Assembly: GCA_048498555.1 (NCBI GenBank)
Contig: JBEHXT010000001.1
Coordinates: 806,001 to 870,000 of the forward strand
Origin: Danxiaibacter sp048498555
GTDB lineage: Bacteria; Bacteroidota; Bacteroidia; Chitinophagales; Chitinophagaceae
Length of the DNA stretch: 64,000 bases
Reading direction: 5' to 3'
Positions 1 to 9,362 of this stretch are shown here, in pieces (within the stretch, counting starts at the first letter, position 1; each line of letters starts with the position of its first letter). Under the pieces are notes generated by a model that was not told the origin of the DNA, ran no database searches, and saw only the letters and a list, made by a program, of their open reading frames with translations. Made by a program: the position numbers and the translations under genes.

Positions 1-41
1 TAAATTCTAATTCGTGCTTTCAAACTTCAATGCCCGGCAGC

Positions 42-938
42 TTAAATTTTCGTCCCTGTTACCTTTATTTTTGTTTTGATTTTTACCGGAATATCCATTC
101 CCATAATTTTCATATTGCCTTCAATATCCTGATCAAGATCTGCGGAGGTGGTCATGCCTGTAGGCACATCTACTTCTGTTGTACCTTTTTGGGTTCCCTT
201 CATATTTGTTTCTATTTTCATCATGCCCATATCCATTGAACCGCTGGTTATATCTGAGGTCACATCAATCGTCGCCTTGTTGTTATCTACTCCTTTCAAC
301 GTAAAATTATTCGCCATTTTGAAGTCAAGCCCGGCAGTCAGCGTCATAGAATCACTCCATGTATCACCTACGCTCACTTTCTTTGAAGGATAGATTTTGA
401 ATGATTGCTCAATCATGCTCTTCACAAAATCCTTCCCCATTATTTTTTGCGTGTTTGTCCTTATCATGGCTTTGCTTGCAGAGTCAAGCGGGATTGAGGC
501 CACAATTCTATCCAGCAATTCATCAATACCCGTAACATCTTTTACCTGGCCCTTTTCTGAAATCGTTACGAGCAGCGGGTAATTCTTCATACCCTGGTAC
601 ACGAATGTCATCGGGTTGTGGCCGCTTGCAGATGCCGAATCGTCCGTATCATATGATTCTCCATTAGACGATCCCTTAAACCTGTTATACGTAAGTTTTA
701 AATGTTTATCTGCACTTGTATTTTGCAATACTTCATAAGTCACATACATTTCAGTAGTATTATCAGCGCTATGCGATTGCCCTTTTATGTTTTGCTCCAT
801 TTGCTGATTCATCACAACTACATATTTGTATTTGGCTCCGGTAGGCGGATTGAACTTAAGATCATAGGCGCCGTCTTTACAGGATATGAGCAACAAAACG
901 GAGAACAGCACAAAGAGGTAAGAGATTGCTTTTGTCAT
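42..938 (-). CDS. DUF6263-like lipoprotein
   Basis: Predicted lipoprotein of 298 residues. The start is placed at the ATG ending at 938 because it gives a clean signal peptide (MTKAISYLFVLFSVLLLISC) with lipobox LISC; the longer reading adds 18 residues that do not look like a signal. The mature part has regular beta-strand-like segments such as KLTYNRFKG and VSVGDTWSD, resembling the DUF6263 family of Bacteroidota envelope proteins; this assignment is from memory of the family. It lies 54 bases after ypdA on the same strand and may be cotranscribed with it. No enzymatic motif is visible and the function is unknown. Confidence 0.7.
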   Translation of the reverse strand: MTKAISYLFVLFSVLLLISCKDGAYDLKFNPPTGAKYKYVVVMNQQMEQNIKGQSHSADNTTEMYVTYEVLQNTSADKHLKLTYNRFKGSSNGESYDTDDSASASGHNPMTFVYQGMKNYPLLVTISEKGQVKDVTGIDELLDRIVASIPLDSASKAMIRTNTQKIMGKDFVKSMIEQSFKIYPSKKVSVGDTWSDSMTLTAGLDFKMANNFTLKGVDNNKATIDVTSDITSGSMDMGMMKIETNMKGTQKGTTEVDVPTGMTTSADLDQDIEGNMKIMGMDIPVKIKTKIKVTGTKI

Positions 939-992
939 TGTTTTTTTGGTTACTGGTATAAAAATTTGCGTTGGCTTCGATTCACAACACAA

Positions 993-1973
993 TTACTGTT
1001 TTGAAGCGATATATGAAATGATCTGATCGGCATGAACCCTTGAATTTTCAATAAACCATTTATGCGTGTTCATGCCACCACAAACAACTCCCGCAAGAAA
1101 GATGCCCGGCTGGTTTGTCTCCATTGTTTCTTCATGGTAGGATGGCACACAAACATCGTCTGCGGAAAATTCTATTCCGAACTTTTTCAACAGTTCAAAG
1201 TTAGGCCGGTAGCCGGTCATTGCGAGTACAAAATCATTTTCGATGGTAACTTCACCGTCAGGCGTTTCAATGGTCACTGTATCTTCTGCAATTGATTTCA
1301 CGGAAGAGTTGAAGTAAGTTTTAATGCTATTTTCTTTAATCCTGTTTTCCATGTCAGGCTTTACCCAATATTTTACCCGTTCGCCAATAACATCTTTTCT
1401 TACTACCATTGTAACTTCCGCGCCTTTACGCCAGGTTTCCAATGCAGCATCAACAGAAGAGTTGTTTGCACCAACAACCAACACTTTCTGAAAGGCGTAA
1501 AAGCTAGGATCGCGATAGTAATGTTTCACTTTCGGCAGGTCCTCACCCGGCACATTCATATAAATAGGGATATCGTAAAAGCCTGTAGCAATAATAATAT
1601 TACTGGCTTCATAATTTGCTTTTGATGTAACAACCGAAAACAAATGCGCTTCATCTTCTTTGTTCAGCCTGTTTACTTCTTTAACTTCTTCAAACAAACG
1701 GATATTCAAATCAAAAGATTGTTTTACTCTTCTGTAATACTCAAGCGCTTCATTGCGATGTGGCTTCGGATTAAGGCTCATAAAGGGAATGCCGCCAATT
1801 TCGAGCCGTTCAGAAGTGGAGAAAAACGTCATGTACAATGGATAATTATACAAACTGTTGACCAGTGCACCTTTCTCTATAATTATGTAATTAAGCCCTG
1901 CTTTTTTCGCCGCAATACCGCAGGCCAGGCCAATAGGCCCACCTCCGATAATTAAAATATCGTGCTTACTCAT
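993..1973 (-). CDS. ypdA: YpdA-type FAD/NAD(P)-binding reductase (putative bacillithiol disulfide reductase)
   Basis: Flavin-dependent pyridine nucleotide-disulfide oxidoreductase fold of 326 residues. The N-terminal Rossmann motif ILIIGGGPIGLACGIAAKKAG binds FAD, and a second motif, VLVVGANNSSVDAALE, binds NAD(P)H. The C-terminal segment GIFLAGVVCGGMNT closes the FAD site. No CxxC redox pair is seen, which fits YpdA rather than thioredoxin reductase. YpdA reduces bacillithiol disulfide, and many Bacteroidota make bacillithiol. The start at 1973 (MSKHDILIIGGG) is preferred over an upstream ATG that adds 19 unlikely residues. No bacillithiol biosynthesis gene is in the window, so the substrate is inferred from the family. 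Confidence 0.8.
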   Translation of the reverse strand: MSKHDILIIGGGPIGLACGIAAKKAGLNYIIIEKGALVNSLYNYPLYMTFFSTSERLEIGGIPFMSLNPKPHRNEALEYYRRVKQSFDLNIRLFEEVKEVNRLNKEDEAHLFSVVTSKANYEASNIIIATGFYDIPIYMNVPGEDLPKVKHYYRDPSFYAFQKVLVVGANNSSVDAALETWRKGAEVTMVVRKDVIGERVKYWVKPDMENRIKENSIKTYFNSSVKSIAEDTVTIETPDGEVTIENDFVLAMTGYRPNFELLKKFGIEFSADDVCVPSYHEETMETNQPGIFLAGVVCGGMNTHKWFIENSRVHADQIISYIASKQ

Positions 1974-2007
1974 ATTGTAAATGTACGTTTTTGAGAAGTG
2001 CTGAATC

Positions 2008-2035
2008 GAAAGTAAAAAGTAAAAATTCAAAAGGT
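2008..2035. repeat. 7-nt period array (left arm of inverted pair)
   Basis: Reads as heptads GAAAGTA, AAAAGTA, AAAATTC, AAAAGGT. Bases 2008-2034 are the near reverse complement (23 of 27 positions) of 2128-2154, so the two arrays can fold back across the icd terminator. Confidence 0.6.
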
Positions 2036-2108
2036 TTTAATCGGAAGTAATATTATAAGACAGCTGTTGGTTGCGTTCTATTCTAACCTTAGATCTTACT
2101 ACAAAAAA

Positions 2109-2130
2109 AGGCGGGTTTTACAACCCGCCT
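2109..2130 (-). terminator. Rho-independent terminator of icd
   Basis: A perfect 9-bp stem (AGGCGGGTT / AACCCGCCT) with a 4-nt loop is followed on the minus strand by a run of seven T. It lies 36 bases after the icd stop and separates icd from ypdA. Confidence 0.85.
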
Positions 2131-2158
2131 TTTGAATATTTACTTTTGACTTAAAGCC
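2128..2158. repeat. 7-nt period array after icd
   Basis: Heptads TTTGAAT, ATTTACT, TTTGACT, TAAAGCC begin at 2131 and end 7 bases from the icd stop codon. It is the right arm of the inverted pair with 2008-2034. Confidence 0.55.
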
Positions 2159-2165
2159 AGTTAGA

Positions 2166-3398
2166 TTACTTACCTAATTTCTTCTTCAGGTTCTCATCCA
2201 GCGCATCAAGGAATTCCTCAGTGTAAAGGAAATCTTTACCGTGCTGAACCTTGTTGCCTTGAATACAAACAGCAAGGTCTTTTGTCATTTTACCACTTTC
2301 AACCGTTTCAACGCACACTTCTTCAAGCGCAAGACAGAAGTCGATCAATGCCTGGTTGTTGTCAAGTTTGCCACGGAACTCCAAACCACGCGTCCATGCG
2401 AAGATAGATGCGATAGGGTTGGTAGAAGTTGGCTTACCTTTCTGATGTTCGCGGTAGTGGCGCGTAACTGTACCGTGAGCAGCTTCAGCTTCCATTACTT
2501 TTCCATCAGGAGTTACCAGTGTTGAAGTCATTAAACCAAGGCTACCGAAACCTTGAGCAACGGTGTCGCTTTGTACGTCGCCATCATAGTTTTTACAAGC
2601 CCAAACAAAATTACCGTTCCATTTTAATGCGCTGGCAACCATGTCATCAATCAGGCGATGTTCATAAGTGATACCAGCTTCCTCAAACTGAGCTTTAAAT
2701 TCAGTCTGGAAAATGTTTTCAAAAATATCTTTGAAACGTCCATCGTATTTTTTCAGGATGGTATTTTTTGTAGAAAGATACAAAGGCCATTTCTTCATCA
2801 ACGCCTGGTTGAAACATGCGCGGGCAAAGCCAGTGATACTTTCATCTGTGTTGTACATGGTTAATGCAACACCATCTCCTTTGAAATTGTATACTTCGTA
2901 TTGTTGAACTGTACCGTCTTCGCCTTCAAACTTAACAGTCAGCTTTCCTTTTCCTTTAGTAAGAAAATCGGTTGCACGGTATTGGTCGCCAAATGCGTGA
3001 CGGCCGATACAAATAGGAGCAGTCCAGTTCGGAACCAAACGTGGTACATTGCTGCACACAATTGGTTCGCGGAATACAGTACCATCTAAAATGTTACGGA
3101 TAGTGCCGTTGGGGCTCTTCCACATTTGCTTTAACTTAAATTCCTCCACACGTTGTTCATCGGGAGTGATAGTAGCGCATTTGATACCTACACCATATTG
3201 TTTAATTGCATTGGCTGCATCAACAGTAACCTGATCATCTGTCGCGTCGCGATGTTCTACACCAAGATCATAGTATTTAATATCAACGTCAATATATGGG
3301 AGGATTAATTTTTCTTTAATAAACTTCCAGATAATCCTGGTCATTTCATCGCCATCCAGTTCTACCACCGGATTGGCCACTTTGATTTTTTCAGCCAT
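2166..3398 (-). CDS. icd: NADP-dependent isocitrate dehydrogenase
   Basis: Converts isocitrate to 2-oxoglutarate with NADP+ in the TCA cycle, in the cytoplasm. The 410-residue length and motifs match the dimeric eukaryote-like IDH subfamily: VELDGDEMTRIIW at the N terminus, KSPNGTIRNILDGTVFREP for substrate binding (S/N/R residues), the metal-binding region LIDDMVASALK, and EAAHGTVTRHYREHQKG near the NADP site. It stands alone, with its own promoter at 3431-3465 and terminator at 2109-2130. The start MAEKIKVANP is the natural one for the family. Confidence 0.96.
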   Translation of the reverse strand: MAEKIKVANPVVELDGDEMTRIIWKFIKEKLILPYIDVDIKYYDLGVEHRDATDDQVTVDAANAIKQYGVGIKCATITPDEQRVEEFKLKQMWKSPNGTIRNILDGTVFREPIVCSNVPRLVPNWTAPICIGRHAFGDQYRATDFLTKGKGKLTVKFEGEDGTVQQYEVYNFKGDGVALTMYNTDESITGFARACFNQALMKKWPLYLSTKNTILKKYDGRFKDIFENIFQTEFKAQFEEAGITYEHRLIDDMVASALKWNGNFVWACKNYDGDVQSDTVAQGFGSLGLMTSTLVTPDGKVMEAEAAHGTVTRHYREHQKGKPTSTNPIASIFAWTRGLEFRGKLDNNQALIDFCLALEEVCVETVESGKMTKDLAVCIQGNKVQHGKDFLYTEEFLDALDENLKKKLGK

Positions 3399-3430
3399 TT
3401 TCGAAGATTTTGGTTTTATTAAAATGGTTA

Positions 3431-3465
3431 CAAATGTAGGGGTTTGTTGTATAAATATTTCAAAG
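3431..3465 (-). promoter_or_regulatory. Bacteroidota-type promoter of icd
   Basis: On the minus strand TACATTTG (3438-3431) matches the Bacteroidota -7 consensus TAnnTTTG exactly, with CTTTG (3465-3461) 22 bases upstream as a -33 element. The start codon follows about 30 bases later. Confidence 0.6.
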
Positions 3466-3679
3466 GTTGAAATGTAGTAAAAACTCTCTGAAAGCTAATG
3501 CTTGTAAGCGAAAAAGAATTATCTTACTCCGTCGTTTTTACATTAGCAAGTGAGCCTGATTTGTTTTAGCAACCATCATGTACTATCCTGTTCGCAAACA
3601 TTCGCTGAATAAAACGTTTTAAAATATGCCGTCTTGCCGCGTTATATGCATATCAATTTATCATCGCAAAATCAGTCAA

Positions 3680-5494
3680 ATGAAAACCTGTATTATTTGT
3701 ATTCTGGCCTCACTCCTGTTGGTTTGCTGCAAACCTTCGGAACAAACTGATGAGTCCGTTCAGCAGCAAGCCCAGGCATCCCTGAATGAATACAACAAAG
3801 ATTTTCAGCGGCTTTATTATGCTTCATCCCTTGCACAGTGGAAACTGAATACCCGGATTGTAAAAGGCGACACAACTGCGGAGCATGAGGCCGGAGAAGC
3901 GGATAAAGCCCTGGCAAAATACACGGGCAGCAAACAAAATATTGACTCTGCACAAAAATACCTCGCAATCAAAAGTAAGCTTACACCAATACAGGAAAGG
4001 CAATTTGAGACGATCCTTTTTAATGCAGGCAATAACCCCGAAACAGCAGGTAGCGTTGTTGAAAGAAGGATTAAGATTACCAACGAGCAGACCTCTGCAC
4101 TTTATGGATTTAAATACATGCTGAATGGAAAAGCTGTAACAACAGGCGATCTTGATCAGATCCTGCAAACATCAAACAATCTCAATGAACGGCTTGCAGC
4201 CTGGACTGCCAGCAAAGAAGTAAGCAAAGTATTAAAGGCTGGCGTAGACTCACTGCAACACTTGCGTAATGCATCTGTTACTCCACTTAACTACAAAGAT
4301 TTTTTCGATTACAATGCGAAAGAATATGGAATGAGCGGCGATGATATGGTAAAATTAACCAGGCAATTTATCAGCGAAATATGGCCACTTTATCGCGAGC
4401 TGCATACGTGGGCACGATATGAACTTGCTAACAGGTACAAGCAACCTGTTCCTGAATATATACCTGCACACTGGCTACCCAACCGTTGGGGACAAAGCTG
4501 GGGCGATCTTGTTAAAGTAGAAGGATTGAATATAGATCCGGTTCTTAAGGCCAACGGGCCGGAATGGATGGCCCATCAAAGTGAAAAATTTTATGAAAGC
4601 ATTGGCTTTGATTCTTTGCCTGCTTCCTTCTGGAAGAATAGCAGCCTCTACCCCGTACCTGCCGATTCACCATTTTCAAAGAATAACCATGCATCTGCAT
4701 GGCATATGGACCTGGATAAGGATGTCCGCTCACTACAAAGCATCACACCCAATACCGAGTATTGGAGCACTGTACTGCATGAACTCGGCCACGTGTATTA
4801 TTACATGAGTTACTCCATTCCTGAAGTACCCATCATCTTAAGAAGTGGTGCGAACCGAGGATTCCACGAAGCCTTTGGATCTATGATGGGACTTGCCTCT
4901 TTACAAAAACCTTTCCTGGAAAATCTTAAAATGATCAGCAGTGGAATTAAGACCAATGATACATTGCAAATGTTGAATGAGGCACTTGAATATATTGTTC
5001 ATATACCATGGGGAAGTGGTGTTATGACTGAATTTGAATATGCGCTTTATGCAAAGAATATTCCGGAAAACCAATACAACAAAACCTGGTGGGATCTTGT
5101 CAAAAAATATCAGGGCATAGTGCCTCCATCCGAGAGAGATGAAACCTATTGCGATGCTGCAAGCAAAACACATATTACTGACGATCCCGCACAATACTAT
5201 GATTATTCCATAGCCAATGTTCTACTGTTTCAGTTCCATACATACATCGCCAAAAATATTCTGCACCAGGATCCGCATGCAACCAATTATTGGGGCAATA
5301 AAGCTGTAGGCGATTTTTTAAAAAGCGTTATGAAAACAGGAGCAAGTGTAGACTGGCGCAAACATTTACAGGAAACCATTCACAGCGACATGAGCGCTAA
5401 ACCAATGCTTGATTATTTTGCTCCATTAATGACATGGTTGCAGGCAGTAAACAAAGGAAGAAAGTATACATTGCCGGAAAAGATAAGCTTCTGA
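3680..5494 (+). CDS. M2-family (ACE-like) dipeptidyl carboxypeptidase lipoprotein
   Basis: Zinc metallopeptidase of 604 residues related to angiotensin-converting enzyme, expected to remove C-terminal dipeptides outside the cytoplasm. The zinc motif HELGH is at residues 367-371 and the third ligand lies in GFHEAFG (Glu397), matching the M2 arrangement of HExxH followed by HEAxG. The start at 3680 gives a lipoprotein signal ending in LLVCC; an upstream in-frame ATG at 3626 adds 18 residues without signal character. The length fits a single M2 catalytic domain. It is a monocistronic plus-strand gene that converges on the GNAT gene. Bacterial M2 enzymes are known mainly by homology and the physiological substrate is unknown. 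Confidence 0.88.
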   Translation: MKTCIICILASLLLVCCKPSEQTDESVQQQAQASLNEYNKDFQRLYYASSLAQWKLNTRIVKGDTTAEHEAGEADKALAKYTGSKQNIDSAQKYLAIKSKLTPIQERQFETILFNAGNNPETAGSVVERRIKITNEQTSALYGFKYMLNGKAVTTGDLDQILQTSNNLNERLAAWTASKEVSKVLKAGVDSLQHLRNASVTPLNYKDFFDYNAKEYGMSGDDMVKLTRQFISEIWPLYRELHTWARYELANRYKQPVPEYIPAHWLPNRWGQSWGDLVKVEGLNIDPVLKANGPEWMAHQSEKFYESIGFDSLPASFWKNSSLYPVPADSPFSKNNHASAWHMDLDKDVRSLQSITPNTEYWSTVLHELGHVYYYMSYSIPEVPIILRSGANRGFHEAFGSMMGLASLQKPFLENLKMISSGIKTNDTLQMLNEALEYIVHIPWGSGVMTEFEYALYAKNIPENQYNKTWWDLVKKYQGIVPPSERDETYCDAASKTHITDDPAQYYDYSIANVLLFQFHTYIAKNILHQDPHATNYWGNKAVGDFLKSVMKTGASVDWRKHLQETIHSDMSAKPMLDYFAPLMTWLQAVNKGRKYTLPEKISF

Positions 5495-5512
5495 TAGCTG
5501 TCAGCTATGGGC
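5492..5512. repeat. short 7-nt array on the M2 peptidase stop
   Basis: Heptads TGATAGC, TGTCAGC, TATGGGC start with the TGA stop itself. The vocabulary is shared with the array next to apaG at 16513-16540. Confidence 0.4.
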
Positions 5513-5569
5513 AAATTGAATGTATTGAACTATATCTTTTCACGACAGGGCAACACAACAAGACACAAC

Positions 5570-5626
5570 TTATAACCTATCATGCAAAAACTTATAACGT
5601 ATTACGTACAACCTATAACTTACAGC
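5570..5626. repeat. 7-nt period array over the 3' end of the GNAT gene
   Basis: Heptads TTATAAC, CTATCAT, GCAAAAA, one extra base, then TTATAAC, GTATTAC, GTACAAC, CTATAAC, TTACAGC. The last unit overlaps the GNAT stop codon at 5620. Confidence 0.55.
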
Positions 5627-6108
5627 GCACGAAGCATCCATATATCGCAACCAAAATGGCCCGAGTTGCCCAATGGCTGCTGAAGGTATTGAAACCCTAT
5701 TTTTTCATACAGGCTTACAGCATTACTCAACTCGGGCATAGTTTCAAGGTATATGGAGGCATAACCCATTTTTCCCGCTTCTTCAATGCAGTGTTCAATT
5801 AACCGTTTACCCAACCCTTTTCCGCGTAGCTTGTCCAGCAAATAAAGTTTTACCAGTTCACAGCAACCCTGAGGAAGATTCTCTGTGGGATAGATTCCTG
5901 AGCCACCCACAATCTCTCCATCGATTTCAACCACAAAATAGAGAGAGCCGGCTTGGTGAAACAACGCAAATAAATCATCCGTTGTAGGATCATAATAAAC
6001 CGTGCCGGGCTTATCTGCTTTGTGTTCAGCAAGAACAGTACGAATAACGGCAGCGATTGCTTTATTATCAGATTGCTCTATTGGCCTTATCGTAATACTT
6101 TCATTCAT
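5620..6108 (-). CDS. GNAT-family N-acetyltransferase
   Basis: Acetyl-CoA dependent acyltransferase of 162 residues. The GNAT core is clear: the N-terminal strand ITIRPIEQSDN, the beta4 segment LYFVVEIDGEIVGGSGIYP, and the acetyl-CoA pyrophosphate loop LLDKLRGKGLGKRLIEHC (RGKGLG, the Q/RxxGxG/A motif), followed by ASIYLETMPEL and SLYEKIGF. The start MNESITIRP at 6108 is preferred because the longer reading overlaps the neighbouring gene with non-homologous residues. The substrate cannot be told from sequence. The gene is convergent with the M2 peptidase and lies downstream of a small membrane protein gene on the same strand. Confidence 0.85.
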   Translation of the reverse strand: MNESITIRPIEQSDNKAIAAVIRTVLAEHKADKPGTVYYDPTTDDLFALFHQAGSLYFVVEIDGEIVGGSGIYPTENLPQGCCELVKLYLLDKLRGKGLGKRLIEHCIEEAGKMGYASIYLETMPELSNAVSLYEKIGFQYLQQPLGNSGHFGCDIWMLRAL

Positions 6109-6172
6109 GCTGCAAAATAACAATGTAATGTTTGGAGAAGCGATGAAATTCTTGTGAGAGTATACGGCTGTA

Positions 6173-6514
6173 CTAAAACATATCCGATGGATCGGCCCCA
6201 AGGTCGGGCAGAATATTTAACAGTACGTAGTAATATGCTGCCGCAAAACAAACCATTGCAACAACTAATATTGCCCAGCCTGCTTTGCTATATGAGTTAA
6301 TAAACCGTGCTACAAACCTGTACGCCAATGCAACCATGGCAACCCAGGCGAAGAACAATACGGAATAATGAAAACCCCAATGGTTAAAACCAATTGTGAT
6401 TACCGATCCCAATAGGCACACACATCCCAGCCTCGTTAATACACGCGCTATAAAATAATTTGAATTGATTCCTATAATGTTTTGTATCGTCAACATTTTG
6501 AGAGATGTTGCCAA
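6173..6514 (-). CDS. small membrane protein, unknown
   Basis: Hypothetical protein of 113 residues (107 if the internal ATG at 6496 is used). I see three likely membrane segments: VLTRLGCVCLLGSVITIGF, YSVLFFAWVAMVALAYRFV and GWAILVVAMVCFAAAYYYVL. The C terminus is acidic (LGADPSDMF). It ends about 65 bases before the preferred start of the GNAT gene on the same strand, so the two may be cotranscribed. I do not recognise a family. Codon use and the hydrophobic pattern support a real gene. Confidence 0.6.
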   Translation of the reverse strand: MATSLKMLTIQNIIGINSNYFIARVLTRLGCVCLLGSVITIGFNHWGFHYSVLFFAWVAMVALAYRFVARFINSYSKAGWAILVVAMVCFAAAYYYVLLNILPDLGADPSDMF

Positions 6515-6974
6515 GGCCGTTTTTATCTTCCAGAAAACTGTAATATTTGTTTATTCAGAGCTTCGCATAAATGCTTTCGTTGCTTAACACCCTAAAAAAA
6601 ATTCTGTTCAGAGAACGGATTAATTGGTATTCATCTTAATTAGCCTTGCCTTTAAATTCTATTAAATCCAGGTCAAAATTAGTATGCGAACAAGCTGGAA
6701 ACAAACGGCGGCAGCTATTATTCAATCCTCAAAACACAGACCGGAATCGGCAGATAAGAATGATTTTCCGGAATCGTTAATATGTAACTTCATGACTTCA
6801 AGCGTACATAGTGCGCAGTCATTCACGCATTAAAATGTCCTCAAATTAACGGCCTGTTATAAGGGTAAAATAATGCCCCTGAAATACAACCTACGAAGGA
6901 TCAAAGATGCAAACCTTTGCAATTTCCGTTTTACGTAAACGCATTTCCTGATTATATAAACCAAGCCCGATTCT
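6515..6974. other. 460-nt intergenic region, no gene seen
   Basis: Divergent spacer between the small membrane protein and the 116-residue gene. No ORF with coding character, no tRNA-like fold and no consensus promoter could be identified by eye. A short inverted motif, GATTTTCCGGAATC (6771-6784), is the only structure noted. Confidence 0.4.
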
Positions 6975-7325
6975 ATGAAGCACATTTGTAATACAAATAT
7001 GTGCAGCTATCAAACATTGTTTTATAAAGAAGGCCTGGGGTACATTGTACGGTGTGCATCATGCAATAACTTCCAGTTTGCATACAACAACATTGTTGTT
7101 ACCGTTGCGGCGAAGGACTTTATACAACTGACCATGTTTTTAAAAAAAGTGCTGGACCGGTATGGCAAGGCAGTAAAGGAATTGGAACAACCAGTGGCTA
7201 TACCAACACCGCACAATGGCGTAAAACTGTTGCTTTCAGGAAAAGAAATTGAGCAGGTATATGGTATGTTAGACCATGCTGATACCGAGTGGAAATGCCA
7301 ACAATTACTGGAACTTTTTGATTAG
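6975..7325 (+). CDS. small cytoplasmic protein, DUF6686-like
   Basis: Protein of 116 residues, or 108 if translation starts at the internal ATG at 6999 (MCSYQTLFYKEG), which is more like the short Bacteroidota family I remember as DUF6686. A pair of cysteines in VRCASCNNFQFAY forms a CxxC knuckle that could bind metal, with further Cys residues at the N terminus and in EWKCQQ. There is no signal peptide or membrane segment. The gene stands alone on the plus strand. No function is known to me; the family name is tentative. Confidence 0.6.
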   Translation: MKHICNTNMCSYQTLFYKEGLGYIVRCASCNNFQFAYNNIVVTVAAKDFIQLTMFLKKVLDRYGKAVKELEQPVAIPTPHNGVKLLLSGKEIEQVYGMLDHADTEWKCQQLLELFD

Positions 7326-7457
7326 ATCATACTTTCAATTATGTGTTTCAAAAGCAACGTTTGCATTCCTGCAAATGTTTACAAGTGTTACAAGCAACGG
7401 CGCCAGATCTTTATCGGCGCTTTTTTGCTTTCAGCTGTTGGCGTTTGGCATCCGGCA

Positions 7458-7492
7458 TTTTCAATTGTCAACTTTCCCTTCTCACTTGATTA
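7458..7492. repeat. 7-nt period array at the mntH stop
   Basis: Heptads TTTTCAA, TTGTCAA, CTTTCCC, TTCTCAC, TTGATTA; the last unit contains the stop codon of the Nramp-Usp gene. The vocabulary is shared with 44537-44571, 57114-57134 and 20214-20241. Confidence 0.6.
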
Positions 7493-9361
7493 AACAATCA
7501 GCACCGGTATTGCCAACTTATGCCTCACCTGGTTAGCCGTTTCTCCGTAAATAATATCTTTTAATCCCGTATGCCTGTGAGAGCCCATAACAAGCATGTC
7601 CGCTTTTTTTTCCTGCACAATTCTTACAATTTCAGCTACACGGTTACGGTAGCCGAGTGCCGTCTCCACGCTATATCCAAGCGCGGTAAGTTGGGAGGCG
7701 AATGATGCAAGGTGCTGCTCATCTTTGCGCGTTTCATTATCATCAGCAGAGTCCCCTGAATAACTGGCGGTAACAGTTTCCACTATATGAATTAAAATAT
7801 ATGTGGCCGCATGGTTGCCCTGGCGCAATGCCTGCGCAATTACGTTTTCGTCTTTGCCAGAAAAATCAAGTGCGATAGCAATATGTTTTAAAGGTGTAAC
7901 AGAAAGGTTTTGCAGCAATGGTGTTTCCTTATGCATGTAAACATTCTTTCTTTCTCTTCTTCTCCGCAACGGCAAAAATGTCATGGCAAGAAACAGCCAG
8001 CCAAATGCCAGTACTGCAACAGCTATAACAATCTTTAATATCCAATGCCCGCCTTCATTAAACACGTGCAGCATCTCATCAATCACCAGCCTTACATTCA
8101 GAAATACAAGCACACCTGCAACAAGCCAGGCCAATATTTTTACCGGCAGTTTAATCGCAAAATGCCCCATATCCTGTTTATCGCTAACAAAATGAATTAA
8201 AGGAATTATTGCAAACCCCAGTTGCAGGCTTAAAACAACCTGGCTAAGCACTAAAAGGTCATCCAGCTTGTCGTCGCCATAAATAATTATCACAAGCACT
8301 GCGGGAATAATGGCAATAAGGCGTGTTAGCAACCTTCTGATCCACGGATTGATGCGGAGCCTTAGATAACCCTCCATTACAATTTGCCCGGCCAATGTAC
8401 CGGTTACTGTTGAGCTTTGCCCTGCTGCTATTAAAGCGACTGCAAACAATATTGGCGCCCATGTATTGCCTAACATTGGCTCTAACATTTTATGGGCATC
8501 TTCAATACGCGCAACATCGGTATTGCCGGACGTGTAAAAAACAGATGCAGCCAGAATAAGTATTCCGGCATTCACTAAAAAAGCAGCGTTCAATGCAATG
8601 GCGCTATCAGCAAAGTTATACCGGAGCGCCCGCGTTATACCAGCATGCGTGTTCCTGATCTTGCGCGTTTGCACCAATGCGGAGTGTAAATAAAGGTTAT
8701 GAGGCATAACAGTTGCTCCTATTATACCCACCGCAATGTAGAGCGATTGTTTGTTTAATGCAGATGGAATAAGGCCTTTTGCAACCTCGCCCAAATGCGG
8801 TTTCGCCATTACGAGCTGAATCAGAAATGACAGACCGATTACCGCAACCAACGCAATAATAAAAGCTTCCATTTTCCTGATGCCATAACGTTGTAATACC
8901 AGCAGAATGAATGTATCAAGCACCGTTATTAATACGCCCCACAAAATGGGGATACCCGTTAACAGGTGTATGCCGATTGCCATACCAAGCACCTCAGCCA
9001 GATCTGTAGCAGCAATAGCTAACTCAGCAAGTATGTAAAGACAGAAGTTAACCATAGGCGGATACACTTCCCTGTTGGCCTGTGCCAAATCTTTTCTTCG
9101 TACGATACCCAGCCTTGCACTCAGGCTTTGCAAGAGCAATGCCATCAGGTTACTCATTAATAGTACCCAAATAAGGCTGTAACCAAATCGTGCTCCGCCC
9201 TGTAAATCTGTGGCCCAGTTTCCCGGGTCCATATAACCAACGCTCACTAAATACGCCGGGCCAACATACGCGAGAAAACGCCTGAATCCTTTACGTTTTA
9301 CAGTTGTATCTACCGATTCATGCACATCACTTAAAGAAACATCTTTATAAGAAGGTAACAT
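7490..9361 (-). CDS. mntH: Nramp-family divalent metal transporter fused to a universal stress protein domain
   Basis: Proton-coupled importer of Mn2+/Fe2+ in the inner membrane. The Nramp part (about residues 30-465) carries the TM1 metal motif DPGN (45-48) and the TM6 motif MPHN (219-222), with the Met that confers transition-metal selectivity retained. The protein continues, after a basic linker (LRRRRERKN), into a complete UspA-like domain (about 490-623) with IAIALDF, ALGYRNRVAEIVRI and MGSHRHTGLKDIIYGETAN, close to the Usp nucleotide loop Gx2Gx9G(S/T) but with Arg for the second Gly. At 623 residues it is about 200 longer than a plain MntH. It starts one base after the mntR stop, so the two are translationally coupled. 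Confidence 0.93.
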   Translation of the reverse strand: MLPSYKDVSLSDVHESVDTTVKRKGFRRFLAYVGPAYLVSVGYMDPGNWATDLQGGARFGYSLIWVLLMSNLMALLLQSLSARLGIVRRKDLAQANREVYPPMVNFCLYILAELAIAATDLAEVLGMAIGIHLLTGIPILWGVLITVLDTFILLVLQRYGIRKMEAFIIALVAVIGLSFLIQLVMAKPHLGEVAKGLIPSALNKQSLYIAVGIIGATVMPHNLYLHSALVQTRKIRNTHAGITRALRYNFADSAIALNAAFLVNAGILILAASVFYTSGNTDVARIEDAHKMLEPMLGNTWAPILFAVALIAAGQSSTVTGTLAGQIVMEGYLRLRINPWIRRLLTRLIAIIPAVLVIIIYGDDKLDDLLVLSQVVLSLQLGFAIIPLIHFVSDKQDMGHFAIKLPVKILAWLVAGVLVFLNVRLVIDEMLHVFNEGGHWILKIVIAVAVLAFGWLFLAMTFLPLRRRRERKNVYMHKETPLLQNLSVTPLKHIAIALDFSGKDENVIAQALRQGNHAATYILIHIVETVTASYSGDSADDNETRKDEQHLASFASQLTALGYSVETALGYRNRVAEIVRIVQEKKADMLVMGSHRHTGLKDIIYGETANQVRHKLAIPVLIV

Positions 9362-9362
9362 A

